Source: JBDLRH01 sp039800165
Lineage (GTDB): Bacteria; Pseudomonadota; Gammaproteobacteria; Burkholderiales; Burkholderiaceae_C
DNA: 64,000 nt
Direction: 5' to 3'
Assembly (NCBI GenBank): GCA_039800165.1
Contig: JBDLRH010000015.1
Coordinates: 10,693-74,692, forward strand
Shown: positions 43,223 to 57,712 of the stretch, in pieces
Layout: the number at the start of each line of letters is the position of its first letter
Numbering within the stretch: position 1 is the first letter of the stretch
Made by a program: the position numbers and the translations under genes
Notes under the pieces: model-generated
Seen by the model: the letters and a program-made list of their open reading frames with translations, nothing else
The model's database searches: none
Told to the model about the DNA's origin: nothing

Positions 43223-43234
43223 AGCCCGACCCTC

Positions 43235-44208
<974 letters not shown>

Positions 44209-44212
<4 letters not shown>

Positions 44213-45219
44213 GCACCGCCAACGCTTCCACGGCGCTGGTGCAGGCGCACGACCTGGCACGCACCTTCGATGTGTCTGCGCCGTGGCTCAACCGGGTGAT
44301 CGAGCGCAAGCCGCGCCAGTTGCTGCATGCGGTGGACGGCGTGAGCTTCGAGATCGAGAAGGGCCAGACGCTGGCGCTGGTGGGCGAATCGGGCTGCGGC
44401 AAGAGCACCGTGGCGCGGCTGCTGGTGGGCCTGTACGCGCCCACACGCGGCGGCTTCACCTTCGACGGCCAGGACGCGCACGCCGCCTTCAAGACGCCCG
44501 AAGGCCGCAAGCTGCGGCGCCGCATCCAGATGATCTTCCAGGACCCGTACGCGAGCCTGAACCCGCGCTGGGTGGTGGAGGACATCATCGCCGAGCCGCT
44601 GCGCGAGCACGGCATCCTGACCGACGGCGCGCAGCTCAAGGAACGGGTGGGCCAGCTGCTGCAGTCAGTGGGCCTGAGCCCGCTGGACATGGTGAAGTAC
44701 CCGCACCAGTTCAGCGGCGGGCAGCGCCAGCGCATCAGCATCGCGCGGGCCCTGGCTACCGAGCCCGAGTTTCTGGTGTGTGACGAGCCCACCAGCGCGC
44801 TGGACGTGTCGGTGCAGGCGCAGGTGCTCAACATCATGAAGGACCTGCAGCGCAAGCAGGGCCTCACCTATCTGTTCATCTCGCACAACCTGGCGGTGGT
44901 ACGCCACGTGAGCGACCAGGTGGGCGTGATGTACCTGGGCCGGCTGGTCGAGGTGGCGCCCAAGCACGCGTTGTTCTCGCAGCCGCGGCATCCGTACACC
45001 CGCATGCTGCTGGACGCCATCCCCAAGATGCACGACACCGGCCGCGCGCGCACGCCGGTGCAAGGCGAGGTGCCCAACCCGCTGAACCCGCCCAGCGGCT
45101 GTGCCTTCCATCCGCGCTGCCCGCACGCCAATGCCCGCTGCAAGGCAGAACGCCCGCAACTGCAGGTGCTGCAGGGCATCCGCGTGGCTTGCCACGCGGT
45201 GGAGGAAGGGCGGATTTAA
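44209..45219 (+). CDS. Peptide-type ABC transporter ATPase (DppF-like)
   Basis: Second ATPase (336 aa), last gene of the operon. Walker A is GESGCGKST (near 62-70), the signature FSGGQRQRISIARAL, Walker B FLVCDEPTSALD, and the C-terminal cysteine motif GCAFHPRCPHANARC. An insertion near DVSAPWLNRVIERKPRQLL lies just before the first strand, as in many DppF proteins. It ends 15 bases from the convergent hydrolase gene. Confidence 0.94.
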
Positions 45220-45234
45220 AACGCTGCGCTGCGC

Positions 45235-46164
45235 TCAGTGCCCGCTGCTGGTGTACGCGGGCGCCGGCTGGGTGAAGTACGCGTGCAGGATCTGATAGCA
45301 CATCAGATAGTTTTTCTGCTGGAAGCTCGCGTGCGAGATGCCGTTCATCACCGTGAACTGCTTGTCCGCTGACGGCAGCTTCACGAAGAAGTCGATCAGG
45401 TCCTGCATGGACGCAATGCCGTCGAACTGCCCGCGCATCACAAGCGTCGGCACGGTGATCTTTTCCGGGTTGACCACCGGCAATTTCGAGCACATGTCGA
45501 TGTAGGTGCCATTGGGCATGGAGTCGTCGAGTGCCAGGATGGCGTCGGCAAAGGCGTCGACCGTGGCGCGGTCGGCGCAATCGGGGTGGTCGCGCTCGAA
45601 GATCGAGTAGACGAACTTGCGGTCGATCGGGCGGCGCTTGTTGGCGGTGAACTCCGGCAGCTTCTTGCGCCGCTGCTCCAGGGTGGGCGCACCGGCGCCC
45701 GTCCAGACGAAGGCATCGAGCGCCAGGCGCGACACGCGCTCGGGATGGCGCTCGGCGAACATCGCGGCGCGCAGGGCGCCCGAGCTGATGCCGTAGGTGA
45801 GGAAGCTGCGCACGCCGCGCGTGGCGTGGATGTAGTCGGTGGCGGCAGCCAGGTCATCGGCACCGTTGGCGATGTCGCAGAAGATGTCGCGGTGCTTGCT
45901 GCTGCGGCCGTAGCCCTCCATGTCGACACACCAGCAGACAAAGCCGCGCTCGGCAAACCAGTCCATCACGCTGGAGTGCGGGCGGCCGGGCACCTTCAGG
46001 TCGAAGGTAGGCGTCGACGCCATGGACGACCCGTGAACGAACAGCACCGCCGGCTTGCCCTCGGGGGAGCCCACGTATTTCTCCCAGAGAAACAGGCGGA
46101 CGTCGCCATCAGCGGTTTTTTTGGTGGTCCAGTGCTCCTGGCCTGTCACGGTACTTGCGGTCAT
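45235..46164 (-). CDS. Alpha/beta hydrolase
   Basis: Alpha/beta-fold hydrolase (309 aa). Nucleophile Ser127 is in GISSG; the oxyanion motif is HGSSM (44-48). The catalytic Asp is likely in MRGQFDGIAS and His in NGISHASF. The start MTASTV at 46164 lies 13 bases after the Bug-protein stop, so the two form an operon. There is no signal peptide; it is probably a cytosolic esterase or lactonase. Substrate unknown. Confidence 0.88.
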   Translation of the reverse strand: MTASTVTGQEHWTTKKTADGDVRLFLWEKYVGSPEGKPAVLFVHGSSMASTPTFDLKVPGRPHSSVMDWFAERGFVCWCVDMEGYGRSSKHRDIFCDIANGADDLAAATDYIHATRGVRSFLTYGISSGALRAAMFAERHPERVSRLALDAFVWTGAGAPTLEQRRKKLPEFTANKRRPIDRKFVYSIFERDHPDCADRATVDAFADAILALDDSMPNGTYIDMCSKLPVVNPEKITVPTLVMRGQFDGIASMQDLIDFFVKLPSADKQFTVMNGISHASFQQKNYLMCYQILHAYFTQPAPAYTSSGH

Positions 46165-46177
46165 TGAGGTCTTTCTG

Positions 46178-47155
46178 TCAATCAATCTTGGCGCCGGTTT
46201 CCCGGACGGTTCGGGCCCAGCGGTCCCGCTCTTCGCGGAAATAGCTGTCCATGTCGGCGGGGGACGACCCGACCACTTCCATGCCGGCTTCGTTGAAGAA
46301 TTTCTGCAGTTCAGGCGTGGCAATCACCGCCTTGAGTTCATTGTTGAGCAGTTCGATCACGGGCTTGGGCGTCCCCTTGGGCGCCAGCAGGCCCATCCAT
46401 ACGTAAGCCGAATAACCTGCAAGCCCCGCCTCGGCGAGCGTTGGCACGTTGGGAAGCTGCTTGCTGCGGGTCACGCCCGTCGTGGCCAGCGGACGCAGCT
46501 TGCCGGCGGCGATGTGCTTGAGCATCGCCTGGGTGCCAGGAATGGCCATCGGGACGGTGCCTGCCAGCAGGTCGGTCGTGGCTTGGCCGCTTCCCTTGTA
46601 GGGCACATGCGTGAGCTTGATGCCGGCCATCGAGGTGAACATCGCGGCAAACAGGTGCTGGCCGCTGCCGTTGCCGGAAGACGCGTAGTTGATTTGCCCC
46701 GGCTTTGCCTTGGCCAGTGCGATCAGTTCTGCCACGCTGTTCGCTGCAACGGACGGATGCACCACCAGCACGCCCGGCTCGCGGGCGATGAGCGAGATGC
46801 CCACAAAGTCATCGATCGGCGCGAAGTTGAGCTTGGGGTACAGCGAGGCGCTGATCGCATTGGTCTGCGAGGCCAGAAGCAGCGTGTAGCCGTCGGCGGG
46901 TGCCTTTGCAACCAGTTCCGATCCGATGGTCGCACCAGCCCCGGGCCGGTTCTCCACAATGACCTGCTGCTTCAGGCGCCGGCCCAGCTGCTCGGCAACC
47001 GCCCGCATGGGGCCGTCGACAGCGCCCCCGGGCGAGAACGGAACGATGACCTTGATGGGGCGATTGGGATAATCGCCCGCTTGCGACTGGGCATGCGCGG
47101 CAGATGCCGCAGCGAATGCCATGACCATCAAACCTCGCGAAAAACGCCCAAGCAT
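46178..47155 (-). CDS. Bug family (tripartite tricarboxylate) substrate-binding protein
   Basis: Periplasmic solute receptor of the TctC/Bug family (325 aa). The signal ends at SAAHAQ (about residue 22). The mature part begins YPNRPIKVIVPFSPGGAVDGPMR, followed by ENRPGAGATIGSELVAKAPADGYTLL, both hallmarks. There is no TctA/TctB membrane pair nearby, as is common for the expanded Bug family of Burkholderiales. It precedes an alpha/beta hydrolase gene on the same strand. Confidence 0.93.
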   Translation of the reverse strand: MLGRFSRGLMVMAFAAASAAHAQSQAGDYPNRPIKVIVPFSPGGAVDGPMRAVAEQLGRRLKQQVIVENRPGAGATIGSELVAKAPADGYTLLLASQTNAISASLYPKLNFAPIDDFVGISLIAREPGVLVVHPSVAANSVAELIALAKAKPGQINYASSGNGSGQHLFAAMFTSMAGIKLTHVPYKGSGQATTDLLAGTVPMAIPGTQAMLKHIAAGKLRPLATTGVTRSKQLPNVPTLAEAGLAGYSAYVWMGLLAPKGTPKPVIELLNNELKAVIATPELQKFFNEAGMEVVGSSPADMDSYFREERDRWARTVRETGAKID

Positions 47156-47300
47156 CGCACCTTCTCCTTGAAAGACGAAGTCAAGACATGACCGGCGCAG
47201 GCGCTCACGAAGCGCCCGCGCTGGCCATCACTCATGGTAGCGCACGTGGCACGCACATCGCAGATGCGGGCCTGATGCAGGCGAACCCGCGTCCGCATGG

Positions 47301-48296
47301 CTACTGCTTCGGTATGCTGGCGGACTCGATCACACCGCTCCAGCGGCGAATCTCGCTGTCGAGCAGCTGTGCCAGTTGCGCGGGCGTGCTGGCTTGCGCC
47401 TTCACGTTGAAGCCGGCCAGCTTGGCGCGCATCTCGGGCGTGGCCAGCAGGCGCGCGGTGTCGCGCTGCAGGCGATCGATGGCGGCGGCCGGTGTCCTGC
47501 CCGGTGCGGCCAGCGCATTCCACGACGACACGTTGAAGCTGCTCAGGCCCGGCAGCTCGCGCGCGGCGGGCACCTGCGCAAAGTCGGCGTTGCGTTGCTC
47601 GCCCATCACCGCCAGCAGCCGCACCGCACGCGCGGCGATTTGCGGCTTGAGCGGCCCGAGGATCTCCACCGCCGCATCCAGCTGGCCGCCACGCAGCGCA
47701 TTCAGCACCGCCGGCGTGCCGTTGTAGGGCACCACCTGCGCCGGCAGGTTGGCCTGGGTGCAGAACAGCGTGGCCGCCAGATGCTGCGTGCTGCCCACGT
47801 TGATGCTGCCGATGTTGAGCTTGTAGGGGTTGGCGCGGCCGAACTCCAGCAGATCGCGCAGGCTGCGGTGCGGCGAGGACTCGGGCACCACGATCGCGAT
47901 GTCAAACGTGCCCAGCAGCGACACCGGCGCAAAGTCGGTGCGCGGGTTGAAGGGCAGCGACTTGAACAGCCCGGCGCTCACCGCGGTGGCGTTGGACATC
48001 AGCAGCAGGGTGTGCCCATCCGCCTCGGCCCGCGCCACCATCTCGCCGGCCACCACGCCGCCAGCGCCTGGCCGGTTGTCGATCACCACCGGCTGGCCCA
48101 GTGCTTCGCCCAGCGGCTGCGCCACCGCACGCGCGGTCAGGTCGGCCACGCCGCCGGCACCGAAGGGCACCACGATGCGAAGCGGCCGCGAGGGAAAGGC
48201 AGGCTGGGTCTGCGCCGGGAAGGGCAGCAGGGCGCCCGCCGCCGCGCCAAGCAGCAGGCGGCGCCGGTTGGTTTGCGGGGGTGCGACGCGGGTCAT
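47301..48296 (-). CDS. Bug family substrate-binding protein (second)
   Basis: Second TctC/Bug receptor (331 aa). The start at 48296 gives a twin-arginine-like signal, NRRRLLLGAAAGALLPFPAQTQ. Hallmarks are RPLRIVVPFGAGGVADLTAR and NRPGAGGVVAGEMVARAEADGHTLLL. It diverges from tal across 55 bases and stands alone with no transport membrane genes. The 145-base gap to the other Bug gene holds nothing recognisable. Confidence 0.93.
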   Translation of the reverse strand: MTRVAPPQTNRRRLLLGAAAGALLPFPAQTQPAFPSRPLRIVVPFGAGGVADLTARAVAQPLGEALGQPVVIDNRPGAGGVVAGEMVARAEADGHTLLLMSNATAVSAGLFKSLPFNPRTDFAPVSLLGTFDIAIVVPESSPHRSLRDLLEFGRANPYKLNIGSINVGSTQHLAATLFCTQANLPAQVVPYNGTPAVLNALRGGQLDAAVEILGPLKPQIAARAVRLLAVMGEQRNADFAQVPAARELPGLSSFNVSSWNALAAPGRTPAAAIDRLQRDTARLLATPEMRAKLAGFNVKAQASTPAQLAQLLDSEIRRWSGVIESASIPKQ

Positions 48297-48333
48297 GGAT
48301 GGCAGCAGCGATGACAGGGCGACGCCATTGTGC

Positions 48334-48350
48334 CGCGGGATAATCCCGCG
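48334..48350. promoter_or_regulatory. Inverted repeat with -10-like box directly before tal
   Basis: CGCGGGA-TAA-TCCCGCG has perfect 7-base arms and ends one base before the tal ATG. It contains GATAAT (48339-48344), which as a -10 box would place the start of the transcript at the ATG. Either a hairpin blocking the start or a leaderless promoter is possible; no -35 box is obvious. Confidence 0.3.
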
Positions 48351-48351
48351 C

Positions 48352-49299
48352 ATGAACCAACTCGACGCGCTCAAGCAGTTCACCACGGTGGTGGCCGACA
48401 CCGGCGACTTCCGGCAGCTGGCCCAGTTCCGCCCGCAGGACGCGACCACCAACCCGTCGCTCATCCTCAAGGCGGTGCAGAAGCCCGAGTACCAGCCGCT
48501 GATGGCCGATACGGTGGCACGCTTTCGCAAGGCGCCGCTGGACGAGGTGATGGACCGGCTGCTGGTGCGCTTTGGCTGCGAGATACTGCGCGTGATTCCG
48601 GGCCGCGTGTCCACCGAGGTCGATGCGCGGCTGAGCTTCGATACGGAAGCCACCCGCGCGCGGGCCGAGCGCATCATCGGGCTGTACCAGGCCGAGGGCG
48701 TGCCGGTGGACCGCGTGCTGATCAAGGTGGCCTCTACCTGGGAGGGCATCCAGGCGGCGGCCCTGCTCGAGCAGCGCGGCATCCGCACCAACCTCACGCT
48801 GCTGTTCTCGTTTTGCCAGGCGGTGGCCTGTGCGCAGGCCAAGGTGCAGCTGATCTCGCCCTTCGTAGGCCGCATCTACGACTGGTACAAGAAGTCGGCC
48901 GGCAGCGCCTGGGACGAAGCGGCGAACGCGGGCGTGAACGACCCGGGCGTGAAGTCGGTGCGGCAGATCTTTGATTACTACAAGCACTTCGGCATTGCGA
49001 CCGAGGTGATGGGCGCGAGCTTTCGCAACACCGGCCAGGTGCTGGCGCTGGCCGGCTGCGACCTGCTGACGATCAGCCCTGAATTGCTGGCGCAGCTGGC
49101 CGACAGCAGCGCGCCGGTGCAACGCCATCTGGACGCCGACGCCGCGCGCGCCCGCAGCGTCGAGCATGTCGAATACGACGAAGCCGCCTTCCGCTTTGCG
49201 CTGAACCAGGATGCGATGGCCACCGAGAAGCTGGCCGAAGGCATCCGCGCCTTTGTGGCCGACGCCATCAAGCTCGAGCAGCTGATGCAGGCGGCCTGA
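48352..49299 (+). CDS. tal: Transaldolase
   Basis: Non-oxidative pentose phosphate enzyme (315 aa) that moves a dihydroxyacetone unit. The Schiff-base Lys125 is in RVLIKVASTWEG, and Asp16 is in VVADTGD. NLTLLFSFCQA and SPFVGRI are class I motifs. ATG 48352 matches the usual N-terminus (MNQLDALKQFTTVVADTGD). No ribosome site is visible; the codon follows a palindrome. It precedes pgi by 27 bases. Confidence 0.96.
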   Translation: MNQLDALKQFTTVVADTGDFRQLAQFRPQDATTNPSLILKAVQKPEYQPLMADTVARFRKAPLDEVMDRLLVRFGCEILRVIPGRVSTEVDARLSFDTEATRARAERIIGLYQAEGVPVDRVLIKVASTWEGIQAAALLEQRGIRTNLTLLFSFCQAVACAQAKVQLISPFVGRIYDWYKKSAGSAWDEAANAGVNDPGVKSVRQIFDYYKHFGIATEVMGASFRNTGQVLALAGCDLLTISPELLAQLADSSAPVQRHLDADAARARSVEHVEYDEAAFRFALNQDAMATEKLAEGIRAFVADAIKLEQLMQAA

Positions 49300-49326
49300 G
49301 CCGCATTCACCCTTCAACGCAAATTC

Positions 49327-50901
49327 ATGGACTGGCGTCATCGCCCCCGCTGCGACCGCACCCCGGCCTGGGCTGAGCTGCAGCGCCACGCCGCGCGGTT
49401 TGCCCCAGGGCATGGGCAGGATGAATCCGCCCCCCGCTTTGACCTGCGTGCGGCCTTCGCAAGCGACCCCGGCCGCGCAGCGCGGCTGAGCTTTGAGGCG
49501 GCGGGTGTGTTCGTCGACGCGTCCAAGTCGCTCGTCGACGACGCAGCCAGCGACGCCTTGCTGGCGCTGGCGCGCGACTGCGGGCTGCAGGCGTGGCGCG
49601 ACGCCTTCCTGTCAGGCGAGCCGGTCAACACCACCGAAGGCCGCTCGGCCAAGCACTGGCTGCTGCGTGCGCCCGCTGGCGCATCGACTGACCCGGATGC
49701 GGCCGAAGTGCACGCCACGCTGGATGCGATGCTGGCCTACGCCGAGCAGGTGCTCGCCGATGCGTCCATCACCGATGTGGTGCACCTGGGCATCGGCGGG
49801 TCCGACCTCGGGCCACGCATGGCCTGCGTAGCGCTGCAGGCGTTTGCGCCGCCGCAGCTGCGCATGCACTTTGTGTCGAATGTGGATGGGCACGCGCTGG
49901 ATGCCGTGTTGCGTGACCTGCCGGTGCACAACACGCTGTTCATCGTGGCCTCCAAGTCGTTCGGCACTGCCGAGACCATGGCCAACGCCCGCTCGGCGCT
50001 CGACTGGTATGCCGCGCGCGGCGGCAACGATGTGGCGCGTCAGTTTGTGGGCCTGACAACAAACATCGCTGCAGCACGCGCGTTAGGCATCGCCCGCACC
50101 TTCGGATTTCGCGACTGGGTGGGTGGCCGCTTCTCGCTGTGGTCGGCGATCGGCCTGCCAGTGGCGATGGCTGCCGGAGCCGACGCCTTTCGCGCGCTGC
50201 TGGCTGGCGCGCACGCGATGGACGGGCACTTTGCGCAGGCGCCGCTGCAGAACAACCTGCCGGTGCGCCTGGCCTTGCTCGACATCTGGTACCGCAACTT
50301 CCTCGGCTGCGCCAGCCGCAACATCGCGCCGTACCACGCGGGGCTGCAGCACCTGCCGGCGTGGCTGCAGCAGCTCGAGATGGAGAGCAACGGCAAGCGT
50401 GTGGACATGCACGGCGAGCCGGTGGCCTACGACACCGCGCCGGTGATCTGGGGTGCACCGGGTACGGATGGGCAGCATGCGTTCTTCCAGATGCTGCGCC
50501 AGGGCACCGATCTGATCCCGGTGGAGTTCATCGCAGTGCGTGAAGCCGCGCACGATTTGCCGGGGCATCATGCGCAGCTGCTGGCCAACGCGCTGGCGCA
50601 GGCCCGCGCGACGCTTGAAGGGCAGGGCGGCAGTGACGCCCACCGCGCAATGCCGCCGGGCCGGCCCAGCCTTTTCGTGCTGCTCGACGCACTGACGCCG
50701 CAGGCGCTCGGCGCGCTGCTGGCCCTGTACGAGCACCGCACCGCCTGCTGCGGCGCGCTGTGGGGCATCAACAGCTTCGATCAGTTCGGCGTGGAGCAGG
50801 GCAAGGTGATTGCGCAGGACATCGCGCAGCGGCTGGCCTCAGGCGACACCGGCGGCGTGGATGCGTCGACCGCGCAACTGATCGCCCGGCTTCGCGGCTG
50901 A
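49327..50901 (+). CDS. pgi: Glucose-6-phosphate isomerase
   Basis: Glycolytic/gluconeogenic isomerase (524 aa). Signature 1 is DWVGGRFSLWSAIGLP. The active-site Glu lies in MESNGK and Lys493 in FGVEQGK. GTDGQHAFFQMLRQGTDLIP is also conserved. It follows tal on the same strand, so sugar-phosphate interconversion genes are co-transcribed. A bidirectional terminator follows. Confidence 0.96.
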   Translation: MDWRHRPRCDRTPAWAELQRHAARFAPGHGQDESAPRFDLRAAFASDPGRAARLSFEAAGVFVDASKSLVDDAASDALLALARDCGLQAWRDAFLSGEPVNTTEGRSAKHWLLRAPAGASTDPDAAEVHATLDAMLAYAEQVLADASITDVVHLGIGGSDLGPRMACVALQAFAPPQLRMHFVSNVDGHALDAVLRDLPVHNTLFIVASKSFGTAETMANARSALDWYAARGGNDVARQFVGLTTNIAAARALGIARTFGFRDWVGGRFSLWSAIGLPVAMAAGADAFRALLAGAHAMDGHFAQAPLQNNLPVRLALLDIWYRNFLGCASRNIAPYHAGLQHLPAWLQQLEMESNGKRVDMHGEPVAYDTAPVIWGAPGTDGQHAFFQMLRQGTDLIPVEFIAVREAAHDLPGHHAQLLANALAQARATLEGQGGSDAHRAMPPGRPSLFVLLDALTPQALGALLALYEHRTACCGALWGINSFDQFGVEQGKVIAQDIAQRLASGDTGGVDASTAQLIARLRG

Positions 50902-50941
50902 CGCAAGGGCATCCACGCGCTGCACAGCATGTCACCCAAAG

Positions 50942-50969
50942 AAAAAGGCCGCTTCGCAGCGGCCTTTTT
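50942..50969. terminator. Bidirectional terminator between pgi and groL
   Basis: A 12-base perfect stem, AAAAAGGCCGCT with its complement, closes on loop TCGC. The T tract on each strand allows it to end both the pgi and groESL transcripts. Confidence 0.93.
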
Positions 50970-50992
50970 CACGAGCGAGGGGCTCTGGACGA

Positions 50993-52636
<1,644 letters not shown>

Positions 52637-52703
52637 GTTTGTTTCTCCAAAAAAGCGAAGTTCCGAAATAGGGGACTGAGTCGGGAAAGGAATTGCGTCG
52701 CGA

Positions 52704-52798
52704 GCGGCTCAGAGGCAAGGCGGACGGAGCGCAGCCACCGGAGTGACCTCAAAGGTCATGAGGATGGCGAGCACCGCCCAACGCCGCATGTGAGCCGC
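52704..52798 (-). other. Structured groES-groEL intercistronic region
   Basis: The 172-base gap contains an outer 8-base stem (GCGGCTCA at 52704, TGAGCCGC at 52791) and an inner hairpin TGACCT-CAA-AGGTCA (52744-52758). It could act as a processing or stability element. It is longer than the usual intercistronic gap of this operon. Confidence 0.4.
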
Positions 52799-52808
52799 GC
52801 AGCAGCAA

Positions 52809-53099
52809 TTACTTCTCGACGACCGCGAAGAGGTCTTCTTCTTTCATCACGAGCAGCTCGTCGCCGTCGACCTTGACGGTCTGGCCGCTGTACTTGCCGA
52901 ACAGGACGCGGTCGCCGACCTTCACGCCCACCGGGGAGACCTCACCCTTGTCGTTCTTGCGGCCCGGGCCGACGGCCAGCACCTCGCCCTGGTCGGGCTT
53001 CTCGGCGGCGTTGTCGGGGATCACGATGCCCGAGGCGGTCTTGGTCTCGTTTTCGAGGCGCTTGACGATCACGCGATCGTGCAGGGGACGAAGTTTCAT
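52809..53099 (-). CDS. groS: Co-chaperonin GroES
   Basis: 10-kDa lid of the GroEL chamber (96 aa). MKLRPLHDRVIVKRLE is the standard N-terminus, with the mobile loop near TKTASGIVIPDNA and GEVLAVGPG afterwards. GGAGAT precedes ATG 53099. It is the first gene of the groESL operon, about 115 bases downstream of CIRCE. Confidence 0.97.
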   Translation of the reverse strand: MKLRPLHDRVIVKRLENETKTASGIVIPDNAAEKPDQGEVLAVGPGRKNDKGEVSPVGVKVGDRVLFGKYSGQTVKVDGDELLVMKEEDLFAVVEK

Positions 53100-53215
53100 T
53101 GCATCTCCAAGGTTGAACAGGTTGAATGACCAGGCGTCGCGCGCAGGGGCGGACGCCGTCAAAACGGCCCGGGCGGTGCACTCAGGGGCCCCCTGAGGAG
53201 GGATGGCCGGGCCTG

Positions 53216-53242
53216 TTAGCACTCATCTCGGGCGAGTGCTAA
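53216..53242. promoter_or_regulatory. CIRCE element (HrcA operator)
   Basis: TTAGCACTC-N9-GAGTGCTAA, a perfect match to the CIRCE consensus with the standard 9-base spacer. HrcA binding here should repress groESL at normal temperature. It overlaps the predicted transcription start of groES. Confidence 0.96.
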
Positions 53243-53269
53243 TGATAAGGCATGTCGGCCGGTTTTCAA
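53242..53269 (-). promoter_or_regulatory. groESL promoter
   Basis: On the minus strand TTGAAA (53269-53264) and TATCAT (53247-53242) are separated by 16 bases. The -35 preceded by CC also resembles the sigma-32 hexamer CTTGAAA, but no CCCCAT-type -10 is present, so a sigma-70 promoter repressed by HrcA is the simplest reading. Confidence 0.65.
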
Positions 53270-53344
53270 GGATGACCCCGCGCAAGCGCTGCGTCGGGCC
53301 GGGCGCGCGGCGCCCTCGCCTTGTGGTATCCGTGCATCCCGACT

Positions 53345-53381
53345 TGTTACAAATTAGGAAACTGCGCGGTCGCCTGTAACA
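53345..53381. promoter_or_regulatory. Inverted repeat upstream of the hybrid kinase
   Basis: TGTTACA (53345) and TGTAACA (53375) are inverted repeats separated by 23 bases, the second ending 7 bases before the kinase ATG. TTGTTACAA is itself symmetric. A response-regulator or repressor site is possible. Confidence 0.3.
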
Positions 53382-53388
53382 TGCCGGA

Positions 53389-57126
<3,738 letters not shown>

Positions 57127-57150
57127 ACCCCTGGCCTGTCAGGGGCGGGT

Positions 57151-57226
57151 GTCGTCCGTGCCGGCCAGTTAACTTCAGCTGTCGTCCGTTCCGGCCGGTT
57201 AAGTTCAGGTGTCGTCCGTTCCGGCC
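57151..57226. repeat. 30-bp tandem repeat (2.5 copies) over the DUF2237 3' end
   Basis: Units begin at 57151, 57181 and 57211 with GTCGTCCGT; the first two are identical at 26 of 30 positions. The DUF2237 stop codon (57205-57207) lies inside unit 2. On the coding strand each unit reads Ala-Gly-Thr-Asp-Asp then a stop or arginine, so the last codons were duplicated in frame. Confidence 0.9.
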
Positions 57227-57591
57227 GACGTGCGCCATTCGTGCGTGCGCAGCTCCTGCAGCGTCACCACCTCCAGCGCCTTCGCATGGGTGCAGGCCAG
57301 CACCACCGGCGGGGCCAGGCCCGCGTCCAGCGCCTCTTTCCAGCGCGACACGCACAGGCACCAGCGGTCGCCCGGCTTCAGGCCGCGAAAGCGGTACTCG
57401 GGCCGGGGCGTGATCAGGTCGTTACCGCGCGCGCGGGAGAAGTCCAGAAACTCCTGCGTCATGCGCGCGCAGACCACATGCGTGCCGTGGTCGTGCTCGT
57501 CGGTATGGCAGCAGCCATCGCGGTAAAAGCCCGTGAGCGGATCGTAGGAGCAGGCAACCAGCGGTTCGCCGAGAACGTTGAGTGCGGGCAT
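57205..57591 (-). CDS. DUF2237 family protein
   Basis: Small conserved protein (128 aa) of unknown function. MPALNVLGEPLVACSYDPLTGFYRDGCC is the family N-terminus. Conserved cysteines are near 14, 27-28 and in DRWCLCVSRW, with histidines in HTDEHDHGTH, which could bind a metal. FLDFSRARGNDL and PPVVLACTHAKALE complete the pattern. ATG 57591 matches the family start. Its 3' end overlaps a tandem repeat. Confidence 0.88.
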   Translation of the reverse strand: MPALNVLGEPLVACSYDPLTGFYRDGCCHTDEHDHGTHVVCARMTQEFLDFSRARGNDLITPRPEYRFRGLKPGDRWCLCVSRWKEALDAGLAPPVVLACTHAKALEVVTLQELRTHEWRTSAGTDDT

Positions 57592-57712
57592 GGCGTGTGT
57601 GATGGGGGTTATGCCGTGGCGCTGGTCGCAGCCGCGACCGCCGCCAACGCACATACGCCTTAAAGTTTAGCGACGAGCCGTCGGCCCCTGCGCCGCACGG
57701 GCTTGCCAGCGC

